Position numbers and translations under genes: made by a program. Shown here piece after piece: positions 11,710-22,215 of a DNA stretch of 64,000 bases. The notes beneath the pieces are model-generated. The model ran no database searches. It saw only the letters and a list, made by a program, of their open reading frames with translations, and was not told where the DNA came from. Each line of letters opens with the position of its first letter. Positions within the stretch are counted from its first letter, which is position 1. Source of the stretch: Aralia elata (taxonomy: Eukaryota; Streptophyta; Magnoliopsida; Apiales; Araliaceae); assembly GCA_034770075.1 (NCBI GenBank), contig CM068385.1:58780939-58844938 (forward strand), in the 5' to 3' direction.

Positions 11710-12019
11710 AAGATTTTACTCTTATTATCTAAGCATATAACTCAGGTATTTCTCTAATGCAGAAATTTAATAACACAATGATGAAACAAAAACATTTATA
11801 TTCATATGCCAAGTTGTTACATCATGTTGACTCCTTGCATACTGCTATAAATGTTACCTCTATCCCCTAATATTACAAAAGGTGGGAAAAACATCAACCT
11901 ACTACCCTTAACATCAAAAAGGGTTCACATAACAATTCTGTATCTCACACAGTAGATCGGAGACAACGATGAACATCTAGACATACTACTAACACTACTA
12001 GACTACTAATCGCTAGATT
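11710..12019 (-). other. Spacer between extra ORF and gag in element A
   Basis: This is about 310 bp of AT-rich sequence with no ORF. It ends with the possible acceptor (AG at 11701-11702) before gag. I see no other signal. Confidence 0.5.
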
Positions 12020-12769
12020 TCATCCCAACATCCCGCGCTCCACTGCACGGATAAATTCCTGCTGCGTGATATGTGCTACCAAATCCCGACTCACAGTGTA
12101 TCGTGTCTGCCCCTGCTCTGCCGAGTAGTGGTACACACCATCCACTAACCTCTCCATAGCTGTGCGAAAAACATAGCTTATCTTATTCGTCTTCCTTTTC
12201 TTGCATCTCACCTCATCCTCCATGTCGTTAGCTCTGTCATTGGCTTCCTCCCACTTTTCCTGGAAGTGGATCCTATCCATCACCTCCATCTCTAACTGTG
12301 CACGAAGGGCCTCCTTCTCTGCCTTCTCGGACAACTTTCTCTGCTCGGACTCCTCTAGCTTTCCCACCAGTTCTACGCTCTGAGCTACCAAACGGTGAAA
12401 AAGGGCTCCCATCTGAATACCGGCTTCCTTGCGATGTGCAAGCTTCACCTCCATCTCCTGCATCTTTAGTTTTTGCTGATCGTTCTCCTCCCTCAACTTC
12501 TGGATTTTCGCCTCTCGATCTTGAGCTTCCGTCTCTAATTCTAAGATCCGTTCTTCGTACTCTCCCAATATGCGATCCTCGATAGGAGTCTCGTCAGGGT
12601 CGGTCTCAGGCTCCTCCTCCATGGGTTCTTCCTCGGGGTCAGACTCTATTTCTATTAGTTCTTCAGGGTCAGACTCCACCTCTTCATCTATCATTGGTGC
12701 CTCATACACCACGTGTATATCACGTGGCTCCTCCTCGACAATCCAACCATTACCTCCCACGCTTAACAT
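12020..12769 (-). CDS. Element A extra ORF: acidic, coiled-coil protein upstream of gag
   Basis: The ORF is intact, 249 residues from the ATG at 12769. I chose this start because it falls one base after a strong acceptor (CTGTAG|GATG) and because element B starts its equivalent ORF at the same place. Residues ~20-80 are strongly acidic (repeated SDPEE/EEEP). A long coiled coil rich in E, K, L and Q follows (~85-200), then a basic KKRK patch near 205 and a C-terminal segment. It shares with B's ORF the position, acidic-then-coiled-coil order and a similar core phrase (LFHRLVAQSVEL in A, LLHQMVARNAEL in B). The KKRK patch could be a nuclear signal. No enzyme motif is visible. Extra ORFs are known in plant Ty3/gypsy elements, but I do not recognise this one. 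Confidence 0.7.
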   Translation of the reverse strand: MLSVGGNGWIVEEEPRDIHVVYEAPMIDEEVESDPEELIEIESDPEEEPMEEEPETDPDETPIEDRILGEYEERILELETEAQDREAKIQKLREENDQQKLKMQEMEVKLAHRKEAGIQMGALFHRLVAQSVELVGKLEESEQRKLSEKAEKEALRAQLEMEVMDRIHFQEKWEEANDRANDMEDEVRCKKRKTNKISYVFRTAMERLVDGVYHYSAEQGQTRYTVSRDLVAHITQQEFIRAVERGMLG

Positions 12770-12770
12770 C

Positions 12771-15486
12771 CTACAGCCACAAACACAAGACAAAACAACA
12801 AACTCCATCAGAAGGGCAAACAGAACATAAGTTCATTGTATGGAATGAAATTATATTTCATAATGCTACTACGTCTTCACAAAAACTCTATATGAGTTTT
12901 ATCTCCTCCTAGTTCCTAAATTCTTCTAAGGTTATAGTTTAAGGATTCTTGCTCCAAAGGTTTATAACCTAATGCTCTGATATCAACCTATGACGCCCCC
13001 AAATTCTGACGTCACTGTCTCGAATTTGGTCCGTCACGTTCTAACACAATAATGACATAAAACTAATGCAGCGAAAAAGATAGAATAAATTACATTGATT
13101 TAATATAATTATTCTCGTCCCAATGTCTCGCAATCGTTACTACAATACTATCCAAAAGTCTAGATCCATCTAAACATACCATTAATACATAATCGAACTT
13201 AAAATAACATCGTGGAAAATCTTCTTCTTAAGGAAAACAAAGCTACTCCGTAGTTTTGCCCTTTCCCTTATCCTTGCCTGAAGGTTCACCTCGCTCTGTC
13301 TTAACTGAAAGGTTTTAAGAAAGCAAGAATGAGCAACAAATTTGCCCAGCAAGTAATATAGCAATAAGGTGAACAATTAAAAGTTTGATGTCTCGAGAAT
13401 ATAAGGGATAGTTTGAGAATATTATGAATTATCAATTATTTCGAATAAAGTTGTTATGAACGGATAATCTCAATAAGATTCAAGAAATAATCATGACAAA
13501 GTTCGAGATGCAAAACACTGAGTAGTCCCAAAGGACTAAGAACTCCTGCTAGAATTAATAATTTTTATACTGAAAATTCAATAAAAACAAGTACACAGGT
13601 GATCAGCCTGTAGTACCCCAGATTATGCATAACTGTCACATGCTTATAAGTGCGCACGTCGGTTCCCCGACAATATATAGTTTTCCCCTTTTTTTCGGGT
13701 TGTTCATCTCAGTAGATAAGAGTCCTTACCAAGACAATTGGTTTGGAATAGCTTTCTAACACATGTATACTAGTCTAACCGAAACAATGGTTTAGACAAC
13801 TTTTATAATCATATTCAATGATTTAATGAATACCAATACTCGCAATGAGGTTTAAGGGATATTAATCTTAAACCAAACTTTAGAATATGAATGACAGTTT
13901 ATAAAGCATAAGAGTCATTGTCACATACTTGTATGATACATGAATATACAAGTTTACATGCTTGCTCAATAAAGAGAAAGGGTTCGAATACTTGCATAAT
14001 ATACCACATCCTGCTCGAATGTAAATTGAGTAGGGTTAAAGGAAACTTTCCTGTTTGCTCAGCTATAAATACTCTATCTTTAATTTAAATTGTGTTGAAA
14101 CGACCTAATCATTAATAAGTCGGTTCCTTAATTAGTATAACATTCTTACAAGTGGTTACGCACCACATAATTTTAACACACAATCACGTAGGTGGAAACA
14201 TGATCCTTATTCATAAATCCTCATCTCAGCTAAATGAGTTAGCAAATCTAAAATATCTCAACTCTAAGCATCAACATAAGCTCTAACACATAGCATATTA
14301 GTTCAATCATGCAATACAACTTAAAACATTCATATACACATGCTGCAAAAATCAAAATTTCAAATTAAACAGTTGGCCTTCCTGGTGACCTGCGCGGGCG
14401 CGCAATTTTTGCCTTGAGGAGTGGCGCGGCCGCGCCACCCTCTGGTCAGGCCAAAAATGCATTTTCATTATGCTCGACCCTAGATATTCATAGCATGCTA
14501 GTTATTGTTATACATCAAACTACACATGTTTATGTTCCCGTTAACTTGGTCTATAACTCTAGCATGCTCATTTAAAACTCATTTGAAAGTTATACGGTTC
14601 TAAGTCGGAAACTTCTACACTTTAGGCCAAACAAGTCCACTTCACACATAGTCTGCTATTATGATCGAAATATTGTATAATATGACTAGACAATACTTAA
14701 TACGCATGCTCGGATGTAAACAACATATGCACATGCTAAACACATAGCTTATACTTGAAGTTCATGCATTAAACATGCTCGTACATGTCAAAATAATACC
14801 TAGCTAAATGGTGATCATACAATTTATATCTAGAGGCATAATGAATCCTATTATTCATGCTTGTATGGTCAGGACACACTTTCCTTAACATTTGACAACA
14901 ATAGTTCTCATGTTTGAAGTTTTCTTGACAATTTTCACATTAGACTATCTAAACTCGCTTAACACTTCTATGGGACTCTTGGTATGCACTTATACATATA
15001 TTTAGACCACATGTACATGCTTGTAATCTCCTAACACCATAGGTACAAGGTTTGTTACGTGATAGCTTACAAACTCTAAGTTTTCTTTTAGAAATTTGTT
15101 ATAACCAAGCTAACACAACTCATTTCATGTAAGACTATCTCATACCACGTACTAGGTACACACATGGGCTTATTGAAGCTAGACTAACATGCTCATGACA
15201 CTTGAAGAATCAAAAACTGGGATTCCCATTCTGGGGCACGGCGCGCGCGCCTGGTTTGGCCTGGGGAGCAGCGCGCCCGCGCAGCTCCTCGGCTAAACCA
15301 GGAAGCTCCCTGTTTCCGCGAATTCTTCAAACAAACACAAATTCCTTTACTCAAACATGTCAATGATCAGCCACATTGCTATTATACATACATATAAACT
15401 CAACAAACATCATGCTAATAATTCCCAACAATTAATTCATGCATTTCTAATAATTTGCCAATATTGAAATTAAACAACATTATTAC
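12771..15486 (-). other. Predicted leader intron of element A (2716 nt)
   Basis: The donor in the 5' LTR is TTCAAGAAG|GTAATA (exon ends at 15487). The acceptor is a pyrimidine-rich run ending GTGGCTGTAG|G (exon resumes at 12770). The intron would remove the remainder of the LTR and the PBS and is AT-rich, as plant introns are. Element B shows the same arrangement. This is inferred from splice consensus and conservation, not from RNA data. Confidence 0.55.
12974..12986 (-). promoter_or_regulatory. Primer-binding site of element A (degenerate tRNA-iMet type)
   Basis: The minus strand reads TTGATATCAGAGC, against the usual TGGTATCAGAGC type, two bases inside the LTR. Confidence 0.75.
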
Positions 15487-16816
15487 CTTCTTGAAGCTTG
15501 AAACAAGAATTCCTCCAATCTCAGATTACTAACTTATCAGAACTCAGCAAGTGAATTTAGAGAAGAGATGAACTCAATTTATAGAGAAACTATTAACCGT
15601 GCAAAGCTTATACCCATTGTGATTAACCAATGTGAAGAAGAAAAGTTTACTGGGCAAATATGGTTTGGTGAAATAGTGAGGAAACACTATTTGGGCCACT
15701 CCGCATTCATCATGGGGCTACTGATGTTTTGCAAGGAAGATGAACTAGGCTTGTAGTCTTTTTGCAAAGCACGTAAATGAAGAATTTAAGCAAGAAAGTG
15801 ACACTCTTTTTGGGACAAAAGAACTCAGACTTTCCAGCAATGCTTATGAGCATACTTGATTTAATAAAATGCAGACTTAGACCATATAGTGTATAAATAA
15901 TTAAATGCTAGTCATATTGTATCAATTAAATTTACAGGTGTATATATCATATAATCCATGTACACATTAAGTACAGTAAAATTTCCTTAATCACCACACC
16001 TAATTATTCAGTGTACATTATTATCTCACCATTCATCATATTACAGTAATATTTGAGTATGAAAATAATTATCATGTAACAAATACTAATTACCTCATAT
16101 AATTTAAAGGTATTTTATTTGAGTATTATTAACTCATACTTTTTGATAAAACTTTATTATTATATATATTCACATACCATGTTAAAATAAATATTTAGTA
16201 ATAAATATTTATTTACTAAATTCATTTCCTTTCCTTAATTAAAATACACATTTAGTAGTTCCACCATGCCACAAACACTCCTTTATATCATTTAATAAAT
16301 TATAGCATTCAACCTACCTTTACTATAAGGTTTTATTCGGTACATCTTCATACATTAATGCAACGCATCAAATTGTCACACAGGCTATTTCATATAATTT
16401 AAAGGTTATGCATACTCACATTATTTAATGAATTATATGAATACTCACGCGTGCTAATGTCGCGAAAATATATCATGCTACATAACCATAATTTAAACAA
16501 TCAATAATAGTTATTGCATCACGTTGCCATGCTAGGCACATTTCACAAGTTTAATAAATTTCATTATCAATCTTGTCGTATTCTGAATCATCATACACCT
16601 CTTCGACTTTAAAAAGTATCATCACACTTCATGCCACATAACTCATGTATAACTAAAATAAATTCGTTTCTTATTAAATCACTCTTTTAGTAAATACACA
16701 AGAAATCATCTTATCGCATTACTACTAAAATGGACATATCACATATACTCATATTCGAATAAATATTCAACTTAAATAACTAATATTAATATTATTCAAA
16801 ATTCTCGGGTATTACA
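12989..16816 (-). repeat. 5' LTR of element A
   Basis: It aligns along its whole length with 3305-7120. Its inner terminus reads TATGACG where the other LTR has TGTGACG, so the terminal TG has mutated to TA. The outer end GGGTATTACA abuts the TSD TTCAT. Confidence 0.92.
15576..15582 (-). promoter_or_regulatory. TATA box in 5' LTR of element A
   Basis: The minus strand reads CTCTATAAATTGAG. Transcription would start near 15545-15550, giving a first exon of about 60 nt up to the donor at 15487. The same CTATAAATTGA core occurs in element B at 50830. Confidence 0.65.
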
Positions 16817-16821
16817 TTCAT
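16817..16821. repeat. Target-site duplication TTCAT, right of element A
   Basis: It is identical to 3300-3304. Confidence 0.9.
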
Positions 16822-18678
16822 CCCCTAAGCCCATTTCCTCAAAATTACTCAAGAAGAAGGTGAAAGTTGAGGTAGCTCCAGTGAAGAGTTCCTCCTCTTC
16901 AAAAGATGAATCTAAGGAAGAGAAGGATGCATCCAAGGCACCTATGGTAAAACCCTCAAAAAAGAGACAGAGTGCAAGACTAAAGCAAATGATGGAACTC
17001 TCAAGTCAAAGAAGTAAAGAAGAGATTCCACCAGTGACAGTTGACCTTGGAGATGATGATCGTGAGGGTGATAAAACTGAAGCTGTAAGGATCAGTAAAC
17101 ATGTGGCATCCACAAATGAATCTGCTGAAAAGGATGTGACCACAAGTAAGTCTAAATCAAAAAGTGAGGATATAGCTACATCTTTTAGAGAGAAACTCAG
17201 TGAATTAACAGGAGATGATGACGACATGGAAGCAAGCTACGAAGAGCAGTCAACTGATGAGTTAGTTGAAGATTCAAAGGAAGTGACAATGAAGGAGGTA
17301 AGTCCAAAAAACATGAGTATCACCGAATCTAGTAAAGGAAAGGAAGTAGAGGATGATGATGAAGTACAACAGAATTCTGATTCTAAGAATATTGCATCAG
17401 AAAGAAACTTTAGGCCAGCAACCACGAGAATGCGAAGAGGGATTATGCTGGAGGCCTGTGACAAACCAGGAGCTGTGTTGCCAACAAGATGGATAGATTA
17501 TGGCAACAGTCAAATGAAAGTGGTATCAATGACCATAGAGGATCTTCTTAACAATTTTCAAGACATTGAGCTTGATCGCACTACAGTTTTATATAATCCT
17601 GACAGTGAACAACTGACATGGTTTACCCATGGATGCCCTGGTTGAAGGCCATTGAATTTGGAGATACAAGCTTCATCAGCTAGTGTTACTCAAAATTTCC
17701 AAATCTGAAGCTGATTTCTCAAAACTTCCCAAGAGTTCAATCCTATCCAAAGATGCTGATCAAGGATACTCAACATTTTAAAGTCTATCGCCATGCTGAA
17801 GGTATATATATTCCATACTATATGTTGAAAAATAGTGATAAAGATAAATTAGCAAACCAGTTCGTAGAGTCAATGGTTAAGGAACCCCCCAACTCTACGA
17901 CTGCAGCCTTCCAGTCTCAGCCAAATATCAAACTCCCTGATATCTCCACTGAAATACCTTCTGATATCCCTTCCTTATCCAACAAAGAGTTATTTGATAT
18001 TGTCACCGCTCTTGAAAACATTTACAAGAGTGATAAATCCAAATCAACTACACCAATCCTTAAAGATGTCTTGCTTGACCAAGAGTTGTTGAAAAACTCC
18101 GAAGAATTGCTTGGAAACATTTCTTCAGTTACAAAAATAGCAAAAAAGATGGCTGGAGGAGAAGACAATGAATTATACAAGAAGTTGCAAGCCTCATTCA
18201 CAGACATGTCCTTAAAGCTTCATCAACGAGATCAGATATATCTCAAGTCAATTGAACAACAGCAAACTAAAGCTCTGAAACTCCACCAACAGAATGAGCA
18301 TTCTATTCAGACTTTGCGAGCTAAAGTAGAGAACCTTAGCCAGTCCCTCGCTTAGCAAATGGAACTTGGCCAGCATGAGGTGAAAATGGAAGTTGGTAAT
18401 ACCTCCTACTTAGTTGAACAACTCATTACGCATGTTCAGTATCTCTCCTAAATGATTGATGACAAAAAGGGGGAGAAAAAGATGAAGTAGAAGAAGATGA
18501 AACACAAAAGAGGATAAAAGCTAGTAGAGCTGGTATGAAAAGAAAGGAGCTGAAGAAGAATAATGAAGAAGCACCAACAACTGAAGGGGAGCCTAGAGAA
18601 GAAGAAGATGAAGAAACAGCAGCAAGAATTGAGGGGGAGCAGAAGCCAGAGGAGGATGCAGAAGATGCAGAAAAATAA
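16822..18678 (+). pseudogene. Unidentified ORF remnant, 3' piece (acidic/lysine-rich, coiled coil)
   Basis: This continues the frame of 3030-3304 to a stop at 17645. It contains low-complexity acidic and lysine stretches, then a more ordered segment near 17,420-17,640 (PTRWIDYG, MTIEDLLNNF). A frame change and TAG near 17,706 follow. Then 17,710-18,355 encodes a segment with QHFKVYRHAEGIYIPYYML and a C-terminal coiled coil rich in Q, H and L. In-frame TAG (18353) and TAA (18448) precede a KKGE motif whose codons form a polypurine run. A last acidic piece reads to TAA at 18676. It looks like the 3' extra ORF of an old copia-type element, but I cannot confirm the family. Confidence 0.5.
18463..18476 (+). 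other. Polypurine-tract-like run inside the ORF remnant
   Basis: GATGACAAAAAGGGGGAG here resembles the polypurine tract of element D (minus strand at 55,413-55,435), which is typical of SIRE-type copia elements. In this ORF the run encodes DDKKGE. Confidence 0.45.
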
Positions 18679-18705
18679 GAGGACAACAGCAGGAGAACGC
18701 AGTCA

Positions 18706-18710
18706 CAAGA
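18706..18710. repeat. Presumed target-site duplication CAAGA, left of element B
   Basis: The five bases abut B's TGTGACG terminus. The partner cannot be checked because B's other end is truncated at 51126. Confidence 0.4.
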
Positions 18711-20079
18711 TGTGACGCCCCCAAATTCGGGTCTCCAACTACCCAGATTCGGTCATCACGTTCCAATACAAACATTCACCTCTAACAACATACGATAACT
18801 AAATGCGGAATATAATAAACATATGTTGTTCATTCGAAAGGTGTTACTAGTCCCAAGATATAATAACCTTAATACATAGCACAAAACATACCCTAAGTAG
18901 TAATCAGGGTTCAAATTACATTAATAGCAATTAAGCTAAACATAGAATAAAGCCAGCAACGTGAAACCTATCATTTCATCTTTTCTTTACCCTTGCTCTT
19001 CCCTGATGTCTCGGGTTTAGCTGCAATGAAAGTCATGATATAGCAAGGATGAGCAACTAGTTTGCTCAACAAGTTTAAAATACAACAATAAGGATATATC
19101 ATGATGAACGAAATATAGAGAGGAGATTCAACAATATAAATATCGGAAGCAAGAACCATAATTGCTTTTAGAACAAATGATAGTCAAGTAGACTTTGAAC
19201 AATAAACTTCCAAGGGAGTCAATAGCTGGTTGACCCTTTGGTTACTGGCTACAGAATATGTACTTGAGGGGATCAGCCTCGCGTACGCTATGTATATGCA
19301 TAACATTTAACTCTACTATTTGTACCTTATATTAGATATCTGGGGTACTCCCCTATAATAAAAGGGGTGTTCATTTCAGTCTAAGAATCCATACCATTGA
19401 TTGGTCCGGATAGCTTTTATAAATTCTCGCATGCTTGCCTGACCGAACAAGGGTCCAGACTCATTCTTAAATAGTTCGTGAATTACGGAACTTTAATAAA
19501 TGTACGAATCCAAGACTGTACGAATTCAAAAGCACCGAGTGCGAGTGTCAATAATATCGATGTGGATTAATTGTAAATTGATTAAACCACTTAAGCATTC
19601 TTGGAAGTAAAATTTCATGCTACAATACAATAGTGGCCTGCTCGAATATAGTTGAGTAGGATTAAGGAAAATTTCACAGGGTAAAGTTTCAGGAGAAAGG
19701 GAAACTTGCATAATACATCACATCCTGCTCGAATGTAAATTGAGTAGGGTTAAAGGAAACTTGCCTGTTTGCTCAGCTACAATTAATTTTAGCTTTAACT
19801 AATTGGCCTTGAACGACCTATCATTTGATAAAGTCGATTCATCAATTAACATCGCATAATCATATATCGGTACACTCTCTTATGCTATTTATTTAGCAGA
19901 TAAACAATTCACACAGCATATAAGTCAGTAGACCATCCTCAATCCCATAAGATACTTAATTGATCTGTAGAATGAGAAATTATTTACTAACAATGTTTCT
20001 CTTAAGTGATAAACACTTTCTAACAATTACTTATAACTGTTTTAATTCATTTACATCACTTTATTAACTCTATTAACAT
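18711..20079 (-). repeat. 3' LTR of element B, inner-sequence part before element C
   Basis: It matches 47685-49055 of the 5' LTR closely, and the match then resumes at 38944, after element C. Confidence 0.9.
20075..20079. repeat. Target-site duplication AACAT, left of element C
   Basis: It is identical to 38939-38943. The unoccupied target occurs once in B's 5' LTR near 49,050-49,055. Confidence 0.93.
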
Positions 20080-20380
20080 TGTAGACACCCAAATTTTGTG
20101 TTTCCTTCTGCTAACCATGACAGGAGGGCGAAATCGTCAATTGAACCGGCTTGCGGGAGCAAAGGAGCGGGCACAAGGGCGAGCGCCCGGCACCGCCGCA
20201 ATGTTTTGGGCAAACCAAGTTTACGTGACAATAAAGCCGTCCGAGGCAGGCATTTCCGAATGAGCCGGCACGTCTCCCGGAAATTCCCGGACTGCAGAAT
20301 ACGAGCCTGTCAGCGAAAACCGACGTTGCGGCACGAAAATCAGGGCGTGGCACGAAAATCGAGAAAGTCAAGCCCGCCAG

Positions 20381-20561
20381 CCGCGGATAGATCTGCGGCC
20401 AAGTGGGTGCGCCAGCACGGAAACCAGGAAATCAGCACTACCAGCTGAGTGCGATGGGAGGCGTGCCAGCTGGCCAGCCGCAGATCCATCTGCGGCCAGC
20501 CGCAGATCCATCTGCGGCCAGCCGCAGATAGATCTGCGGCCAGCCGCAGATATATCTGCGG
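20381..20561. repeat. Array of 18-bp palindromes upstream of element C's TATA box
   Basis: Five near-perfect palindromes of the form CCGCAGATNNATCTGCGG lie at 20381, 20478, 20500, 20522 and 20544. The last four have an exact 22-bp period with CCAG spacers. The copy at 20544 is a perfect 18-bp palindrome. They end 17 bp before the TATA-like motif, so they could bind a dimeric factor or form hairpins. Confidence 0.85.
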
Positions 20562-20577
20562 CTGGCTTTGGCCAGCC

Positions 20578-20585
20578 TATTTAAG
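20578..20585 (+). promoter_or_regulatory. TATA-like box in 5' LTR of element C
   Basis: TATTTAAG sits just downstream of the palindrome array; transcription would start near 20,608. The equivalent region is missing from the 3' LTR. Confidence 0.5.
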
Positions 20586-21828
20586 CCCAGCTTCGGGCAG
20601 CATACAGGAGGTTGAGCAGTTTGGCGGAAGAAGAAGGAAATCAGCAGCAGTTTTAGCTCGGAAATAGGGAGAAATAGCACAAATTCTTGCAACAATTGAG
20701 AGAAAAAGAGAGGAAATTCCTTTATTGTTAGATTATATCAATACATCTCATATTTCAATCAAACACACAAGTTTCTACACAATTTTGGTATCATTTGCAA
20801 GGTGAAAATCTCATTATTTTTGCAACTTCTATCATGTCATTTGGCTAAATTTAATTGCAAATTTCGAGAATATTGTTGAACAATCATGGATTAGGGATTA
20901 TTGGTGAGGGTTCCATTGGAATAAGATTCTTCCTAATAATCCGATGATATCTAATTGATGAAAATTTCTAGCTTATTTATGGGTATATATTAGGCGTAGC
21001 TTGATTGATTGTGTTTTTAGGATGTGTTAGGCAATCTACGTTGTTGTTATTGTAGTATTCATTTTGTGAGTATGTAGTAATCGTGGTTTGTGAGCCTAGG
21101 AATGCGACCCCGCGGTCCAAATCCGATGATGGACGTTTTGATACATGTGATGGATGCAAGGTACTCGTTTTGTTGTAACATGTAATCGTTGGGCCTTAAA
21201 AACGACGCTAAGGCGAGGATCGGGTTTAAGGCCCCGTACTAGTGGAATATATGATTGTTGGCGTTCGGGGATATTTTGATGGTATACATTCCCATCAATA
21301 GCCACGAAGCGTGTTCATGCTTGATTAAATCTTGTGACACAAAAAAAATGATTTCAAAGATTAAACCATGAAGATTTTCATAAAATCAATCAAATTAGGT
21401 TATTAGCATCACGAGGCTTAAAAATGAGAAATGCTAATGAATGTCGATTTCTATGTAAACGAGAAAGCTAAAGAAAATCGTTTTTCAAGCATCACAAGAA
21501 ATGGTTTTGTGAAATAAATGATGTTTTATTAAACCTTGGTGCATAGGGTGAAAGAGATTCTAGAAGTTGCCCATCATTTGAGTTACGAAGGCAACGTATA
21601 GATCTCGATTCCTATTTTGACGAAGGTTTAAAACTCTTGTTTTGCCAAAACGACACCTAATGAAAATCTTGCAGTTTTGACAATTAAAATCAAAACCTTT
21701 CTCATAAAGAATAAAGCTTTCTCGTATAAACCGAAAAGACATTCCGAAGCGTTTTCAAATTAAAGCACGACTTTCCCTAAAAATCCAAATGATTCTTTCA
21801 TACAAACTCACCACAACATTCACATAGG

Positions 21829-21858
21829 CACACACACACACGCGCGCACACACACACA
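21829..21858. repeat. (CA)n/(CG)n microsatellite in LTR of element C
   Basis: A CA run with a central CGCGCG occurs here and in both arms of the 3' LTR palindrome (about 36,337-36,369 and 38,553-38,584). Confidence 0.85.
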
Positions 21859-22215
21859 TTAATTAAAGGATAGGAAAGCATCAAGATTGCGGTAACCGTG
21901 TTTCACGGAAGTCGAGGGGTGCCTAACACCTTCCCCTCACTTAAGCAAGCCCCCGAACTCTATGAATCTCGATTCGCAGACTAATTAATTCGGAGTCACA
22001 TATGAGCCAGCGATTTATAAAAAACGAAAACTCGGATGAGTTGGTACACATTTCCATTTCAAATATACCAACTGGCGACTCTGGTTAATTGGCTCATCAT
22101 AAAAAACGATCTTTCAAAATCCCGTCGACATCAATGCCGATCTTTTCCAAAGAATCATTAAATCAAAAGGCAAAAAATTGGAAAAGGCTAGAAAAGCGGA
22201 AACCCGGCGTCGACA

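Larger units (their letters stand above)
3305..16816 (-). mobile_element. Element A: near-complete Tekay-type Ty3/gypsy chromovirus
   Basis: This 13.5-kb minus-strand element has LTRs of 3828 bp (5') and 3816 bp (3'), a PBS, an extra ORF, gag, PR-RT-RNase H-INT, a C-terminal chromodomain and a polypurine tract, flanked by TTCAT on both sides. The INT zinc finger, GPF/Y region and chromodomain order fits the Tekay/Del clade of plant chromoviruses. The two LTRs are very similar: I counted eight differences in the first ~230 bp, mostly transitions, and fewer elsewhere. Three nonsense codons interrupt gag-pol (10951, 10879, 7627), so this copy is not autonomous. It interrupts the ORF remnant at 3030/16822. 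Confidence 0.92.
20080..22215 (+). repeat. 5' LTR of element C (2136 bp)
   Basis: It is bounded by TG...CA and contains the palindrome array, a TATA-like box, a (CA/CG)n run at 21829-21858 and the LTR end CGTCGACA before the PBS. The 3' copy has the same ends but a rearranged middle. Confidence 0.93.

Noticed and set aside
12570..12830. Serine-rich plus-strand ORF
   Set aside because: It is the reverse reading of the acidic part of element A's extra ORF.
18426..18775. Serine/leucine-rich minus-strand ORFs
   Set aside because: Reverse reading of the acidic low-complexity end of the ORF remnant.
20438..20695. Small ORFs over the palindrome array on both strands
   Set aside because: They are translations of CCGCAGAT palindromes with no start context or domain.
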